From: Streptomyces bathyalis
GTDB lineage: Bacteria; Actinomycetota; Actinomycetes; Streptomycetales; Streptomycetaceae
Assembly (NCBI RefSeq): GCF_015910445.1
Contig: NZ_CP048882.1
Coordinates: forward strand, 496,001 to 560,000
DNA: 64,000 nt
Reading direction: 5' to 3'
A program made the position numbers and the translations under genes. Shown here one piece after another: positions 31,301 to 39,683 of this stretch. The first letter of the stretch is position 1; the number at the start of each line of letters is the position of its first letter. The notes under the pieces are model-generated. The model did no database searches. It was not told where the DNA came from and saw nothing but the letters and a program-made list of their open reading frames with translations.

Positions 31301-32167
31301 TCACTCCCTTTCGGGGTCGAGGCCGTGGTAGACGCGCATGGCGTTCTCCCCCAGCACAAGCGGCACCGTCTCGTCGGAGAACCCCAGCCCGGCAGCAGCC
31401 CGAGCGTTCACGGCGGTTCCGGGGACACCGGGCCAGTCGGTGCCGAAGATCCACTTGCGCGCGAGCCTGTTCAGATCATGGCGTGCGTAATACGTCGTCA
31501 GGCGCTTGGGGGGCAGTCCGGACAGTTCGATCCAGACGTTCTCGTTCGAGAGCGCGAGGAACGCCGCGGCGTCGTACCACCAGCCCCGGCCCCCGTGTGC
31601 GAGGACGACCTTGAGATCGGGGAACATCCTGAGCACCGGGTAGAGCTGCGTCGGGTCCGCGTTCTCGTTCATCGACCCCGGGAAGGACGACGTCCCGCAG
31701 TGCATCACGAGCGGGACGTTCCGCTCGACGAGCACCGAGTACGCCGGAAACAGCGCGGGATCGTCCAGGCGGAACCCACCGTGCACGGGGTGCAGTTTGA
31801 GCGCGGCCGCACCCAGGTCGAGCTGCCGCCGCAGCTCCCGGTCGACCGGGAAGTGCAGATGCGGGTTGACGTTCGCGACGGGACGGAAGCGCCGCGGGTT
31901 CTGCTCGATGAGCGGCAGCAGGTCGTCGAAGTGCTGGTAGCCCGTGGCCTTCGGGCTGTACTCGCAGAACAGCAGCGCCACATCGACGCCTTCGGCGGCG
32001 AACAGGCTGTCCAGCTTCGCCGGGTCCGGGTTGCCGTCCGCGTCCCAGACGAGTCCCAGCACGCCCTCGGGCCCGAAGTCACGTGCCCACTGCGACCATG
32101 CGGGGGCGATCGAGGACAGCAGGGGCACGTGCACATGGGCGTCGACCAGGAGATGACCGTCCAACAT
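31301..32167 (-). CDS. Amidohydrolase-2 family (ACMSD-like) TIM-barrel enzyme
   Basis: A 288-residue TIM-barrel metallo-enzyme with VDAHVHVP near residue 8 (HxH), LKLHPVHG near 126, MHCGTSS near 155 and FGTDWPG near 243 carrying the conserved Asp. This is the amidohydrolase-2 group that includes decarboxylases such as ACMSD and gamma-resorcylate decarboxylase. Its position inside the box operon (15 bp after fdxA, 3 bp before paaY) shows it works on a benzoate-related compound or side product. It is not part of the standard box pathway, so its reaction is unknown. Confidence 0.8.
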   Translation of the reverse strand: MLDGHLLVDAHVHVPLLSSIAPAWSQWARDFGPEGVLGLVWDADGNPDPAKLDSLFAAEGVDVALLFCEYSPKATGYQHFDDLLPLIEQNPRRFRPVANVNPHLHFPVDRELRRQLDLGAAALKLHPVHGGFRLDDPALFPAYSVLVERNVPLVMHCGTSSFPGSMNENADPTQLYPVLRMFPDLKVVLAHGGRGWWYDAAAFLALSNENVWIELSGLPPKRLTTYYARHDLNRLARKWIFGTDWPGVPGTAVNARAAAGLGFSDETVPLVLGENAMRVYHGLDPERE

Positions 32168-32182
32168 CCGTGGAACTCCTGC

Positions 32183-32521
32183 CTAGTTGCCGGGGTGCTT
32201 CGAGACAAGCGGAGTGTCGACGCCGATGTCGCCGGTCAGCCGCGAGCCGCCGGGTGTGCCTATCGGCTCGTCCCGGCCGGGCAGCACCTCGCTGAAAAAG
32301 GTTCTGTTGTCCTCGATGAACTCCTGCTGCTCCTCCGGTACCCGGCGGTCCTGGGAGATCGCTTCCACGGGGCACACGGGTTCGCAGGCGCCGCAGTCTA
32401 TGCACTCCTTGCCGTTGATGTAGAGCTTGCGCTCGCCGACGTAGATGCAGTCGACCGGGCACTCCTCGACGCAGGACTGGTCGGTGATGTCGATGCAGTC
32501 CGACATGATCACGTAGGGCAT
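32183..32521 (-). CDS. fdxA: Seven-iron ferredoxin
   Basis: A 112-residue FdxA-type ferredoxin. Cys9, Cys17, Cys21 and Cys25 in SDCIDITDQSCVEECPVDC, and Cys40, Cys43, Cys46 and Cys50 in CIDCGACEPVCP, give one [3Fe-4S] and one [4Fe-4S] site in the usual arrangement. It lies 13 bp after the ferredoxin-NADP reductase gene and inside the box operon. Together the two probably supply electrons to BoxB, replacing the BoxA fusion protein of proteobacteria (inference). Confidence 0.92.
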   Translation of the reverse strand: MPYVIMSDCIDITDQSCVEECPVDCIYVGERKLYINGKECIDCGACEPVCPVEAISQDRRVPEEQQEFIEDNRTFFSEVLPGRDEPIGTPGGSRLTGDIGVDTPLVSKHPGN

Positions 32522-32534
32522 CGTGGTGTCCTCC

Positions 32535-33575
32535 TCAGGCCGCCGCCGCGGCGACGGGTGCCTCGTCGGTGCTGTGTCCGGGGAACAACGAGGCCTCGGG
32601 GTCGAGATGCACCGCGGCGTTGTTGACCGCGGTGGCCACCTCGCCGAAGCCGACCGAGATCAGACGCACCTTGCCCGGGTACTCGGAGATGTCCCCTGCC
32701 GCATAGACGCCGGGCAGGTCGGTCGCCATTCTCGAATCGACCATGAGGTGGCGGTTGTCGTGCAGGTCGAAGCCCCACTCGCGCATCGGCCCGAGGTCGG
32801 CCAGGAAGCCGAGCGCGGCCACGACCCGCTGTGCGGGCAGCACGAAGGGGTCCTGGTTCTTCGGGGTCACTTCGACCTTCTCTATCGTTCCGTTGCCCTC
32901 GATGCGGGTCACCTGTGCGTCGGTCATCACCGTGGCGCCGCAGGAGCGCACCGCGTCGACGGTGGCGGCGTGCGCGCGGAAGGCGGTCCGCCGGTGCACG
33001 AGCGTCACCGACCTGGCGATCGGCTTCAGCGCGAGCACCCAGTCGCAGGCGCTGTCGCCACCGCCGACCACGACGACGTCGGTGCCGGTGAAGTCGCCGA
33101 GCGACGGCACGAAGTACGACAGCCCGCGGCCGAGGAAGTCCTCCCCGGCCGGCAGCGGCCGGGGAGTGAAGGTGCCGATGCCGCCGGTCACCACGACCGC
33201 GCCGCAGTCGATCACCGTCCCGTCGGACGCCGTCAGCCGGAACCGGTCCGGGCCGTCGCCGGACGGGACGGACTCCAGCGACCGGGCCTGCCTGCCGAGG
33301 AGGTACAACGGGCTGTACCGGTCGGCCTGTTCGACGAGGTTGTCGACGAGCTCCCGCCCCCGCACGCTGGGAAAGCCCGCGATGTCGAAGATGGGCTTCT
33401 CCGGGTACATCGCCGTGACCTGGCCCCCCGGTTCGGGCAGTGAGTCCACCAACGCGACGCGCAGCCCGCGGACGCCGGCGTAGTAGGCGCCGTACAGCCC
33501 GACGGGTCCCGCTCCGACGAGCACGAGGTCCACCTCGTGGCGGTCGCCGGAGGGAGTCTGCTCCCCACTGGTCAT
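32535..33575 (-). CDS. Ferredoxin-NADP+ reductase, thioredoxin-reductase-like type
   Basis: Start ATG 33575 follows AGGAGCAG and yields 346 aa; an in-frame ATG 15 bp upstream lacks its own ribosome site. The FAD site is VGAGPVGLYGAYYAG near residue 18, the NADPH site VVVGGGDSACDW near 170 and the C-terminal flavin motif VYAAGDISEYPGKVRL. There is no CxxC redox pair, so it is the ferredoxin-NADP reductase branch and not thioredoxin reductase. It is encoded between benzoate-CoA ligase and the ferredoxin and likely reduces that ferredoxin for benzoyl-CoA epoxidation. Confidence 0.88.
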   Translation of the reverse strand: MTSGEQTPSGDRHEVDLVLVGAGPVGLYGAYYAGVRGLRVALVDSLPEPGGQVTAMYPEKPIFDIAGFPSVRGRELVDNLVEQADRYSPLYLLGRQARSLESVPSGDGPDRFRLTASDGTVIDCGAVVVTGGIGTFTPRPLPAGEDFLGRGLSYFVPSLGDFTGTDVVVVGGGDSACDWVLALKPIARSVTLVHRRTAFRAHAATVDAVRSCGATVMTDAQVTRIEGNGTIEKVEVTPKNQDPFVLPAQRVVAALGFLADLGPMREWGFDLHDNRHLMVDSRMATDLPGVYAAGDISEYPGKVRLISVGFGEVATAVNNAAVHLDPEASLFPGHSTDEAPVAAAAA

Positions 33576-33601
33576 CTGCTCCTCCTGCATGGTGCTCGCG
33601 C

Positions 33602-35227
33602 TCAGCTGACGGCTTCGGGCTCGGCGGACGTCCGGGCGGCGCTTTCCGCCGGGGGGCCCGCGGCGCCGGCTTCGGCGGCCATCTGACGGATCTTGAAGCG
33701 CTGCAATTTGCCGCTCGCGGTGCGCGGCAGCGTCTCCACGCACACCACGCGGCGGGGCGCCTTGAAGTGGGCGAGGCCGTCCCGGCAGAAGCCGATCAGG
33801 TCCTCGGGTGTCGCGGTGGCACCCTTCGCGAGCACCACGTAGCCCACCGGCTTGTCCAGGCCCTCGCCGTCCGGTACGCCGACCACGGCGGCCTCGATCA
33901 CATCCTCGTGCTCGATCAGGCGGCTCTCGACCTCGCCCGGCGACACCCAGATGCCGCCGGCCTTCAGCATGTCGTTGGAGCGGCCGAGGCAGGTGTAGCG
34001 GCCCTCGTCGTCGCGCACGTAGGTGTCTCCGGTGGCCAGCCAGTCGCCCTGGAAGACATGGCGGCTGGTCTCGGTACGGCACCAGTAACCCGTCGCGATC
34101 GACTGGCCCTTGACGTACAGCGAACCCGGCTCGCCGGGGGGACGCACGGTGCCGCGCTCGTCCCGTATCTGCAACTCGTAGCCGGGCACCGGGAATCCGC
34201 TCGTGCCGGGACCGATGTCGTCGGGCCGGTTCGACAGGAAGATGTGCAGGGCCTCGGTGGAGCCCAGGCCATCGATGATCTTCACGCCGAAGTGCTCCTG
34301 CCAGCGGTGCAGCAGCGGCGCCGGCAGGGCCTCACCGGCCGAGACGGCAAGACGAACCGACGACATCAGGTCCGCTGGCAGATCGGCGGCCAGCATCCCC
34401 GCGTAGAAGGTGGGGACGCCGAAGAAGAGGGTCGGCCGGTCGGCGCTCACCCGCTCCGCGATCACCTCCGGGGTGGGGCGCCGCGGTTCCAGCACGGTCG
34501 TCGCACCGGCCGAGAGGGGGAAGAACGCCGAGTTGCCGATCCCGTAGGCGAAGAAGAGCTTCGCGACGGACAGGCACCGGTCGTCGGGATGTATCCCCAG
34601 TACCTGCTGCCCGTACGTCTCGCACACGTGCCGGATGTTGACGTGCCGGTGCATCGCGGCCTTCGGCATGCCGGTCGTTCCGGAGGTGTAGAGCCACAGC
34701 GCCGGTGTGTCCTCGACGGTGCCGGCGAGCGGGCCGTCCGGCGGTGCGAGCCCGCCGGTGAACTCCGCCCACGGCAGCCGCACCACCCGCTGAGGCACCT
34801 CCGGTTCGGCCTCCCCCACCACGACGAGGTGGCTCACGTCGGGTGACGCCAGCACCGCCTCGCCGCATGCCTCGGCGAACTCCGAGGTGCACACGAGCAC
34901 ACGGGCTCCGCAGTCGGCGAGGATGGCGCCGAGCTCCTTGCCGGTCAGCATCGTGCTCACCGGTACGGCGACCAGCCCGGCGCGGAAGGCGCCCAGGATG
35001 GTCGTCAGCAGTTCCGGGGTGTCGGACATGCAGCACATCACGCGCTCGTCGCGGTGCATGCCGATGCGCAGCAGCGCACCGGCCACGCGGGCGGTCTCCG
35101 CGGACAGCTGCGCGTAGGTGATGTCCCCTTCCGCGTGGCGGACGGCGGTGTGGTGGCCGCGCCCGCCGTCGAGGTGCCGGTCGACAAGGTAGCTGGCGGC
35201 GTTGAAGGACCGTGAGGGCATGGACAT
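33602..35227 (-). CDS. bclA: Benzoate-CoA ligase
   Basis: A 541-residue adenylate-forming enzyme of the benzoate-CoA ligase branch. The AMP-binding P-loop is LYTSGTTGMPKAAMHRH, followed by FFAYGIGNSAFFPLSAG and GSTEALHIF, both typical of benzoate/2-aminobenzoate ligases; the hinge is LATGDTY and the catalytic lysine lies in PRTASGKLQRF. It converts benzoate, ATP and CoA to benzoyl-CoA, the entry step of the box pathway. It is 38 bp after boxC on the same strand. Start ATG 35227 was chosen over MPS four residues in; the difference is small. Confidence 0.92.
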   Translation of the reverse strand: MSMPSRSFNAASYLVDRHLDGGRGHHTAVRHAEGDITYAQLSAETARVAGALLRIGMHRDERVMCCMSDTPELLTTILGAFRAGLVAVPVSTMLTGKELGAILADCGARVLVCTSEFAEACGEAVLASPDVSHLVVVGEAEPEVPQRVVRLPWAEFTGGLAPPDGPLAGTVEDTPALWLYTSGTTGMPKAAMHRHVNIRHVCETYGQQVLGIHPDDRCLSVAKLFFAYGIGNSAFFPLSAGATTVLEPRRPTPEVIAERVSADRPTLFFGVPTFYAGMLAADLPADLMSSVRLAVSAGEALPAPLLHRWQEHFGVKIIDGLGSTEALHIFLSNRPDDIGPGTSGFPVPGYELQIRDERGTVRPPGEPGSLYVKGQSIATGYWCRTETSRHVFQGDWLATGDTYVRDDEGRYTCLGRSNDMLKAGGIWVSPGEVESRLIEHEDVIEAAVVGVPDGEGLDKPVGYVVLAKGATATPEDLIGFCRDGLAHFKAPRRVVCVETLPRTASGKLQRFKIRQMAAEAGAAGPPAESAARTSAEPEAVS

Positions 35228-35265
35228 GGGCTCTGCGCCTCCTTCTTCCTCGGCTCGGCGGTCCG

Positions 35266-37014
35266 TCAGACCCGCTTGACGTCGAAGTCGGCGCGCTTCC
35301 CGGTACCGAAGCGGCGCAACGCGCCCTCCGGTCCGGAGGCGTTGGGACGGTTGAAGATCCAGTTCTGCCAGGCGGTCAGCCGGCCGAAGATCTTCGTCTC
35401 CAGCGTCTCGGGCCCCACGAAGCGGTGGTTGGCCTCCATGCCGGTCAGGGCGTCCGGGGAGAGCGAGGCGCGCTCCTCGAGCACGATGCGCAGCTCGTCC
35501 TCGTAGTCGATGTCGTCGAGTGCCATGGTGACGAGGCCGAGTTCGGCCGCGTCGTCGGCGGTGAGCGGTGTCCCGGTGCGGGCGATTGCCGCCTCCAGGT
35601 CCTCGTCTGCCGCGTAGAAGCGCGACTGAAGCCGGCTCAGGCCGTTGCCCATCGGGTAGGCGCCCTGATTGGCCCGGCCGACGACGAGGGCCGCCGGCTC
35701 CGCGTCGGGGTCGACATCCTCGAAGACCCCGGCCAGCATGTACTGCCGGTCGCAGGCCAGCGCGAGCTCCAGCAGCGTCCCCGCGAAGCAGCTGCCCGGC
35801 TCGATCAGCGCGACGAGGCTGCGGCTGGTGACGTCGAGGCGCTTGAACGTGCGCTTGAGGTAGTGCCGCACCTCGTTGACGAACCAGTCGTCGGCGAGGT
35901 CGTCGAGCTGTGCGTCGTGGGCGAGCACCGTGCCGGCATCGCCCGCCGTGCGGAACACCCAGGTACCGAGCTCGAGTTCGTTGGTGCGCAGTCGCAGGAT
36001 CAGGTCGTCGAGCTCGCGGGCGAGCGCGAGCGGCCAGTAGTCCGTGCCCTGTTCACGTGCTGCTGCGGCGTCGGCCGGCGGTTCACCGGCGGGCGCCTCG
36101 ACCGTGATCTCGACTCGGCGCTGGTCGCGCAGCAGTTGCGCCTTGACGTGGGGGTAGCTGATCGAGTCGCTCGTCTCCGTGCGGTCCAGCGGCGTCAGTT
36201 GGACGCCCTGCGCGTCCGACGGGCGGTGTGAGCGCTTCGCGGCCTCCTCGGCCCGCGACTTCACCTCGGCGTCGAACCGGCCGCGGGAGACGGCGGCGTC
36301 GACCAGCTTCCACTCGACGGCGGTGTTGCCCTTGATGCCTTCGGACTTGGTGGCGAAGATGTCGGCCCGGTCCTTGCGGACGTGCCGCTTGTCGACCACG
36401 CGGGTCAGGCCGCCGGTTCCGGGCAGCACGCCCAGCAGCGGCACCTCCGGCAGCGCGACCGCGGACGAGCCGTCGTCGACGAGCACGATCTGCTCACAGG
36501 CCAGGGCGATCTCGTAACCACCGCCGGCGGAGGTGCCGTTGACGGCGGCGATGTAGGTCTGCCCGGAGTGCTCCGTGGCGTCCTCGAACCCGTTGCGGGT
36601 CTCGTTGGTGAACTTGCAGAAGTTCACCTTCCAGGCGTGCGTGGACTGGGCGAGCATCTTGATGTTCGCTCCCGCGCAGAACATCCGCTCCAGGCCTCCC
36701 GTGATCACCACGGACTTGACCCGCGGGTGCTCGAACCGCAGCCGCTGCACGGCGTCGTAGAGCTCGATGTCGACGCCCAGGTCGTAGGAGTTGCTCTTGA
36801 GCTCGTAGCCCGGGACGATCCCGCCCTCCTGGTCCACGAGCAGCGTGAGCGTCGCGATCTCGCCGTCGACGTCGAGCTTCCAGTGCCGGTACCGGCCGGG
36901 CGAGGTGTCGAACGAGACCTTGGGTGCCGCCTCGGGGGCCGGAGCCGCCTCGACGTCCGCAGCGCCCGCTTCGGTTACGGGCGGCTGGGTGCTGGGTTCG
37001 ACCGCGGCGGTCAT
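35266..37014 (-). CDS. boxC: 2,3-Epoxybenzoyl-CoA dihydrolase
   Basis: A 582-residue double-crotonase protein. After an Ala/Pro-rich leader, the first crotonase core has GLERMFCAGANIKML near 107 and NGTSAGGGYEIALACE near 159. The second half has LIEPGSCFAGTLLELALACD near 407, and the C-terminus is GKRADFDVKRV. BoxC opens the epoxide ring of 2,3-epoxybenzoyl-CoA with two waters to give 3,4-dehydroadipyl-CoA semialdehyde and formate. It is the first gene of a six-gene operon (boxC, bclA, reductase, fdxA, amidohydrolase, paaY). The promoter and operator lie at 37041-37089, shared with the divergent paaX gene. Confidence 0.94.
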   Translation of the reverse strand: MTAAVEPSTQPPVTEAGAADVEAAPAPEAAPKVSFDTSPGRYRHWKLDVDGEIATLTLLVDQEGGIVPGYELKSNSYDLGVDIELYDAVQRLRFEHPRVKSVVITGGLERMFCAGANIKMLAQSTHAWKVNFCKFTNETRNGFEDATEHSGQTYIAAVNGTSAGGGYEIALACEQIVLVDDGSSAVALPEVPLLGVLPGTGGLTRVVDKRHVRKDRADIFATKSEGIKGNTAVEWKLVDAAVSRGRFDAEVKSRAEEAAKRSHRPSDAQGVQLTPLDRTETSDSISYPHVKAQLLRDQRRVEITVEAPAGEPPADAAAAREQGTDYWPLALARELDDLILRLRTNELELGTWVFRTAGDAGTVLAHDAQLDDLADDWFVNEVRHYLKRTFKRLDVTSRSLVALIEPGSCFAGTLLELALACDRQYMLAGVFEDVDPDAEPAALVVGRANQGAYPMGNGLSRLQSRFYAADEDLEAAIARTGTPLTADDAAELGLVTMALDDIDYEDELRIVLEERASLSPDALTGMEANHRFVGPETLETKIFGRLTAWQNWIFNRPNASGPEGALRRFGTGKRADFDVKRV

Positions 37015-37040
37015 CGAACTCCTCCAAACGATCGGGTCAC

Positions 37041-37056
37041 TAGAGTTATGACTCTA
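37041..37056. promoter_or_regulatory. Operator-like inverted repeat overlapping the boxC -10 box
   Basis: TAGAGT-TATG-ACTCTA is a perfect 6-bp-arm repeat. Read on the minus strand, TAGAGT (37056-37051) is also a good -10 hexamer, 16 bp from TTGACG (37078-37073). A repressor bound here would block boxC transcription directly, and PaaX encoded divergently is the natural candidate. Confidence 0.65.
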
Positions 37057-37072
37057 CAATGACATGGCGAGT

Positions 37073-37089
37073 CGTCAATAGTAAGTAGC
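37073..37089 (-). promoter_or_regulatory. box motif copy 1 (boxC promoter), containing the -35 box
   Basis: On the minus strand GCTACTTACTATTGACG, fitting the consensus GCTACWTNNNNNTGACG that also occurs at 39659-39675 and 41326-41342. Its last six bases are the boxC -35 TTGACG. Confidence 0.65.
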
Positions 37090-37132
37090 ATGTCTTTCTG
37101 ACGGGCCGGTCCGGGACAACCCCCGGCCGGAC

Positions 37133-37138
37133 TAGAAT
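37133..37138 (+). promoter_or_regulatory. Probable -10 box of paaX
   Basis: TAGAAT on the plus strand, 40 bp before the GTG start of the PaaX gene. No convincing -35 precedes it. Its proximity to the boxC operator suggests paaX may be autoregulated. Confidence 0.4.
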
Positions 37139-37178
37139 CCGGGTGTTCCTCCCGGCCTCTTCGAAAGGACCCCACGCC

Positions 37179-38048
37179 GTGGCCGCTGCCGGCAGCACCG
37201 CAGAGAGCCCATCGCGCACGGGGCGCGCCTGGCCCGGCTCCACGAGCGCGCGCTCCTTGCTGCTGACCGTGCTCGGAGAATTCGTGCTGCCCCGCCACGA
37301 GCCGGTGTGGACGGGCGCGCTGCTGCGGGCACTGGAGTCCCTCGGCATCGAGGAGAAGGCGGCACGGCAATCGCTGGCCCGCTCCTCCACCGAGGGGCTG
37401 CTGGTCTCGGACCGGGTCGGCCGGCGCACCCGCTGGAGCCTGACCTCGAACGGTGAACAGCTGCTGGAGGAAGGCACCGAGCGGATCTACTCGTTCATGC
37501 GGCACACCCGGCGCTGGGACGGCCGGTGGCTGGTGCTGGCGGTGACGGTGCCCGAGACGCAGCGACGACTGCGGCACAAGCTGCGCACCCGGCTCACCTG
37601 GGCCGGCATGGGGTCACCGGCGCACGGGCTGTGGGTGGTGCCCGACGCGGAGCGGGCGGACGAGGTCAAGGCCATCGTTCGGGAGCTCGGCATCGAGCAC
37701 AGCACCATGTCCTGGACGGGCCCTTCGGCCGGGATCGGCGACCCACAGGACGTCGTGGCCGCCGCCTGGCCACTCGACAAGATCGAGACGGCGTACGGCG
37801 AATTCGTCGAGCAATTCGGCAGTCTGGAAGTGAGCGGCCAGCAGGAGGCGTTCGTCGCCCAGGTGCATCTGGTGCACGCCTGGCGGCGCTTCCCCGCGCT
37901 GGACCCGGCCCTTCCCGCGGAGCTGCTCGATCACGACTGGCCCGGCCCCGACGCCGCCACGCTCTTCCACCGCCGCCACGAGCGCTGGCACCGCCGCGCC
38001 CAGGCCTACTGGGAGCATCTGTGCGCCGGGGCCGACGACCGCACCTGA
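37179..38048 (+). CDS. PaaX-family transcriptional repressor
   Basis: GTG 37179 with GAAAGGA gives 289 aa. The N-terminal winged helix includes VLGEFVLPRHEPVWTGALLR and KAARQSLARSSTEGLL, then the wing RRTRWSL; the central RWDGRWLVLAVTVPE and the C-terminal domain HAWRRFPALDPALPAELL are diagnostic of PaaX. These repressors bind aromatic CoA thioesters such as phenylacetyl-CoA, which releases DNA. Divergent orientation to boxC and location before boxB indicate control of the box regulon, probably with benzoyl-CoA as ligand (inference). Proteobacterial box clusters use BoxR instead. Confidence 0.87.
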   Translation: MAAAGSTAESPSRTGRAWPGSTSARSLLLTVLGEFVLPRHEPVWTGALLRALESLGIEEKAARQSLARSSTEGLLVSDRVGRRTRWSLTSNGEQLLEEGTERIYSFMRHTRRWDGRWLVLAVTVPETQRRLRHKLRTRLTWAGMGSPAHGLWVVPDAERADEVKAIVRELGIEHSTMSWTGPSAGIGDPQDVVAAAWPLDKIETAYGEFVEQFGSLEVSGQQEAFVAQVHLVHAWRRFPALDPALPAELLDHDWPGPDAATLFHRRHERWHRRAQAYWEHLCAGADDRT

Positions 38049-38055
38049 CGCACGG

Positions 38056-38085
38056 AGCGCCCGGCCCGCCTGCGGACCGGGCGCT
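38056..38085. terminator. Bidirectional terminator between paaX and boxB
   Basis: AGCGCCCGG (38056-38064) and CCGGGCGCT (38077-38085) form a perfect 9-bp stem with a 12-nt loop, 7 bp after the paaX stop and 40 bp after the convergent boxB stop. Confidence 0.7.
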
Positions 38086-38124
38086 TTGCGGCAGTGCGCG
38101 GGTACGCGGTGACTCCGCGCCTGC

Positions 38125-39603
38125 TCAGTTGTCCTCCTGCCAGAAGCGCACGTAGTCGAACTCCACGCCCAGCTTGTTGATGCCCTGCGCGGGCGGTGCG
38201 ATCCACCCGGCGAACTCGCCCGGCTCGTACACGGGCCGCATCAACGACCGCACGTCGGCCATGTCCTGCTCCGAGGGCAGCCACTCGTGGACCTTGGCGT
38301 CCCACTGTTCCTGGGTGAGCACCTCGCCGTCGGGGCTGACCTTGCTGTCGGCGTACACACCGACCTGGCGGTTGAAGCCCTCGTGCGGGAGCGTCAGGCG
38401 GTGCGGCAGCCCGGCGTCCTCCAGCGCCTGGTTCCAGCGTCGGATGCCGTTCTCGCAGTCGGCGACGTACTCATCGCGCAGGTCGAGGTTGAGCGCGTTG
38501 AGCAGCGGGACGGTCTCGGTGACCAGTTCGCCGTTCTCGACCTTGGTCATCTCACGCGTCTGGTCCTGCAGTTGGTGGTCGTCCTTCCGCCGGCGCTCCT
38601 GCCAGCGGCCCTTCAGCCCGGCGGTGTAGTACGCCGCCGCGTTCGAGGAGAGCTCGGAGCCGAACAGGTCCATGGAGACGGAGAACTGCTGGTTCAGGTA
38701 CTTCTGGATGATCGCGAACGGGATCCCGCCGTGCTGAAGGATGTCGTCGGTGCCGTGCTCCTTCATCAGCTCGGCGGTCCGATCGACGACGCGCTGGATC
38801 CCGGTGGTGCCCACGAACATGTGGTGGGCCTCTTCCTTGAGCATGAACTCGCAGGTGCGGGCGAGCGGATCGAAGCCGCTCTCCTTCAACGTGCCGAGCT
38901 GGTACTTCCCGTCGCGGTCGGTGAAGTAGGTGAACATGAAGAAGTTCAGCCAGTCCGTGGTGTCCTCGTTGAAGGCGCCGAGGATGCGCGGGTTGTCGTA
39001 GTCCCCGCTGTTGCGGCGGAGCAGCTCCTCCGCCTCCTCGCGTCCCTCGCGTCCGAAGAACGCCTGCAGCAGGTAGACCATGGCCCACAGGTGACGGCCC
39101 TCCTCCACGTTGATCTGGAAGAGGTTGCGCATGTCGTACAGGCTCGGCGCGGTGGCCCCCAGCTGCCGTTGCTGCTCCACGCTGGCCGGCTCGGTGTCCC
39201 CCTGGACGACGATGAGCCGCTGCAGCTCCGCGCGGTACTCGCCGGGGACCTCGGTCCAGGCCTTCTCGCCCTTGTGCTGACCGAAGGTGATCTCGCGGTC
39301 CGGGTCGGTCTCGGCGAGAAAGATGCCCCAGCGGTACTCCTCCATCGGCACGAAGTCGTAGACCGCCCACCCGTCGCGGTCGATGGCGACGGCGGTGCGC
39401 AGATAGACCTCCTTGGTCGGCACCTGCGGGCCGAGGCTCTTCCACCAGTCGATGAACTTCGGCTGCCAACGCTCGAGCGCCCTCTGGAGCTTGCGGTCGC
39501 CGGCCAGATCGACGTTGTTGGGGATCCGCTCGCTGTAGTCGATCCTGCTCACCGGGCCGGTGGGCTCGGGTGCGGCTCCCAGGCGGTCATCCGTCGTCGT
39601 CAT
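38125..39603 (-). CDS. boxB: Benzoyl-CoA 2,3-epoxidase, oxygenase subunit
   Basis: A 492-residue diiron protein matching BoxB over its length. Iron-ligand signatures are EEGRH (about 167-171) and KEEAHH (about 256-261), with NEDTTDWLNFFMF between them. BoxB uses O2 and ferredoxin-type electrons to epoxidise benzoyl-CoA at C2-C3, the oxygen-dependent step of the pathway. ATG 39603 follows GAGAGAAGGG. It is transcribed on the same strand as boxD, 80 bp downstream of it, with its own promoter-like region holding a box motif and a TAGTC-N3-GACTA repeat. Confidence 0.95.
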   Translation of the reverse strand: MTTTDDRLGAAPEPTGPVSRIDYSERIPNNVDLAGDRKLQRALERWQPKFIDWWKSLGPQVPTKEVYLRTAVAIDRDGWAVYDFVPMEEYRWGIFLAETDPDREITFGQHKGEKAWTEVPGEYRAELQRLIVVQGDTEPASVEQQRQLGATAPSLYDMRNLFQINVEEGRHLWAMVYLLQAFFGREGREEAEELLRRNSGDYDNPRILGAFNEDTTDWLNFFMFTYFTDRDGKYQLGTLKESGFDPLARTCEFMLKEEAHHMFVGTTGIQRVVDRTAELMKEHGTDDILQHGGIPFAIIQKYLNQQFSVSMDLFGSELSSNAAAYYTAGLKGRWQERRRKDDHQLQDQTREMTKVENGELVTETVPLLNALNLDLRDEYVADCENGIRRWNQALEDAGLPHRLTLPHEGFNRQVGVYADSKVSPDGEVLTQEQWDAKVHEWLPSEQDMADVRSLMRPVYEPGEFAGWIAPPAQGINKLGVEFDYVRFWQEDN

Positions 39604-39635
39604 CCGCTCTTGCCCTTCTCTCCGGGTACAACCGT

Positions 39636-39648
39636 TAGTCCACGACTA
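39636..39648. promoter_or_regulatory. Inverted repeat in the boxB promoter region
   Basis: TAGTC-CAC-GACTA, a perfect 5-bp-arm repeat 33 bp upstream of boxB, analogous in position to TAGAGT-N4-ACTCTA at boxC. Confidence 0.45.
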
Positions 39649-39658
39649 TTAATCGTCA

Positions 39659-39675
39659 CGTCAGTTGAATGTAGC
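39659..39675 (-). promoter_or_regulatory. box motif copy 2 (boxB upstream)
   Basis: On the minus strand GCTACATTCAACTGACG, matching GCTACWTNNNNNTGACG. The bases just 5' (AGACGT) also resemble those at the boxC copy (AGACAT). The terminal CTGACG could serve as a -35 box. Confidence 0.65.
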
Positions 39676-39683
39676 ACGTCTGC

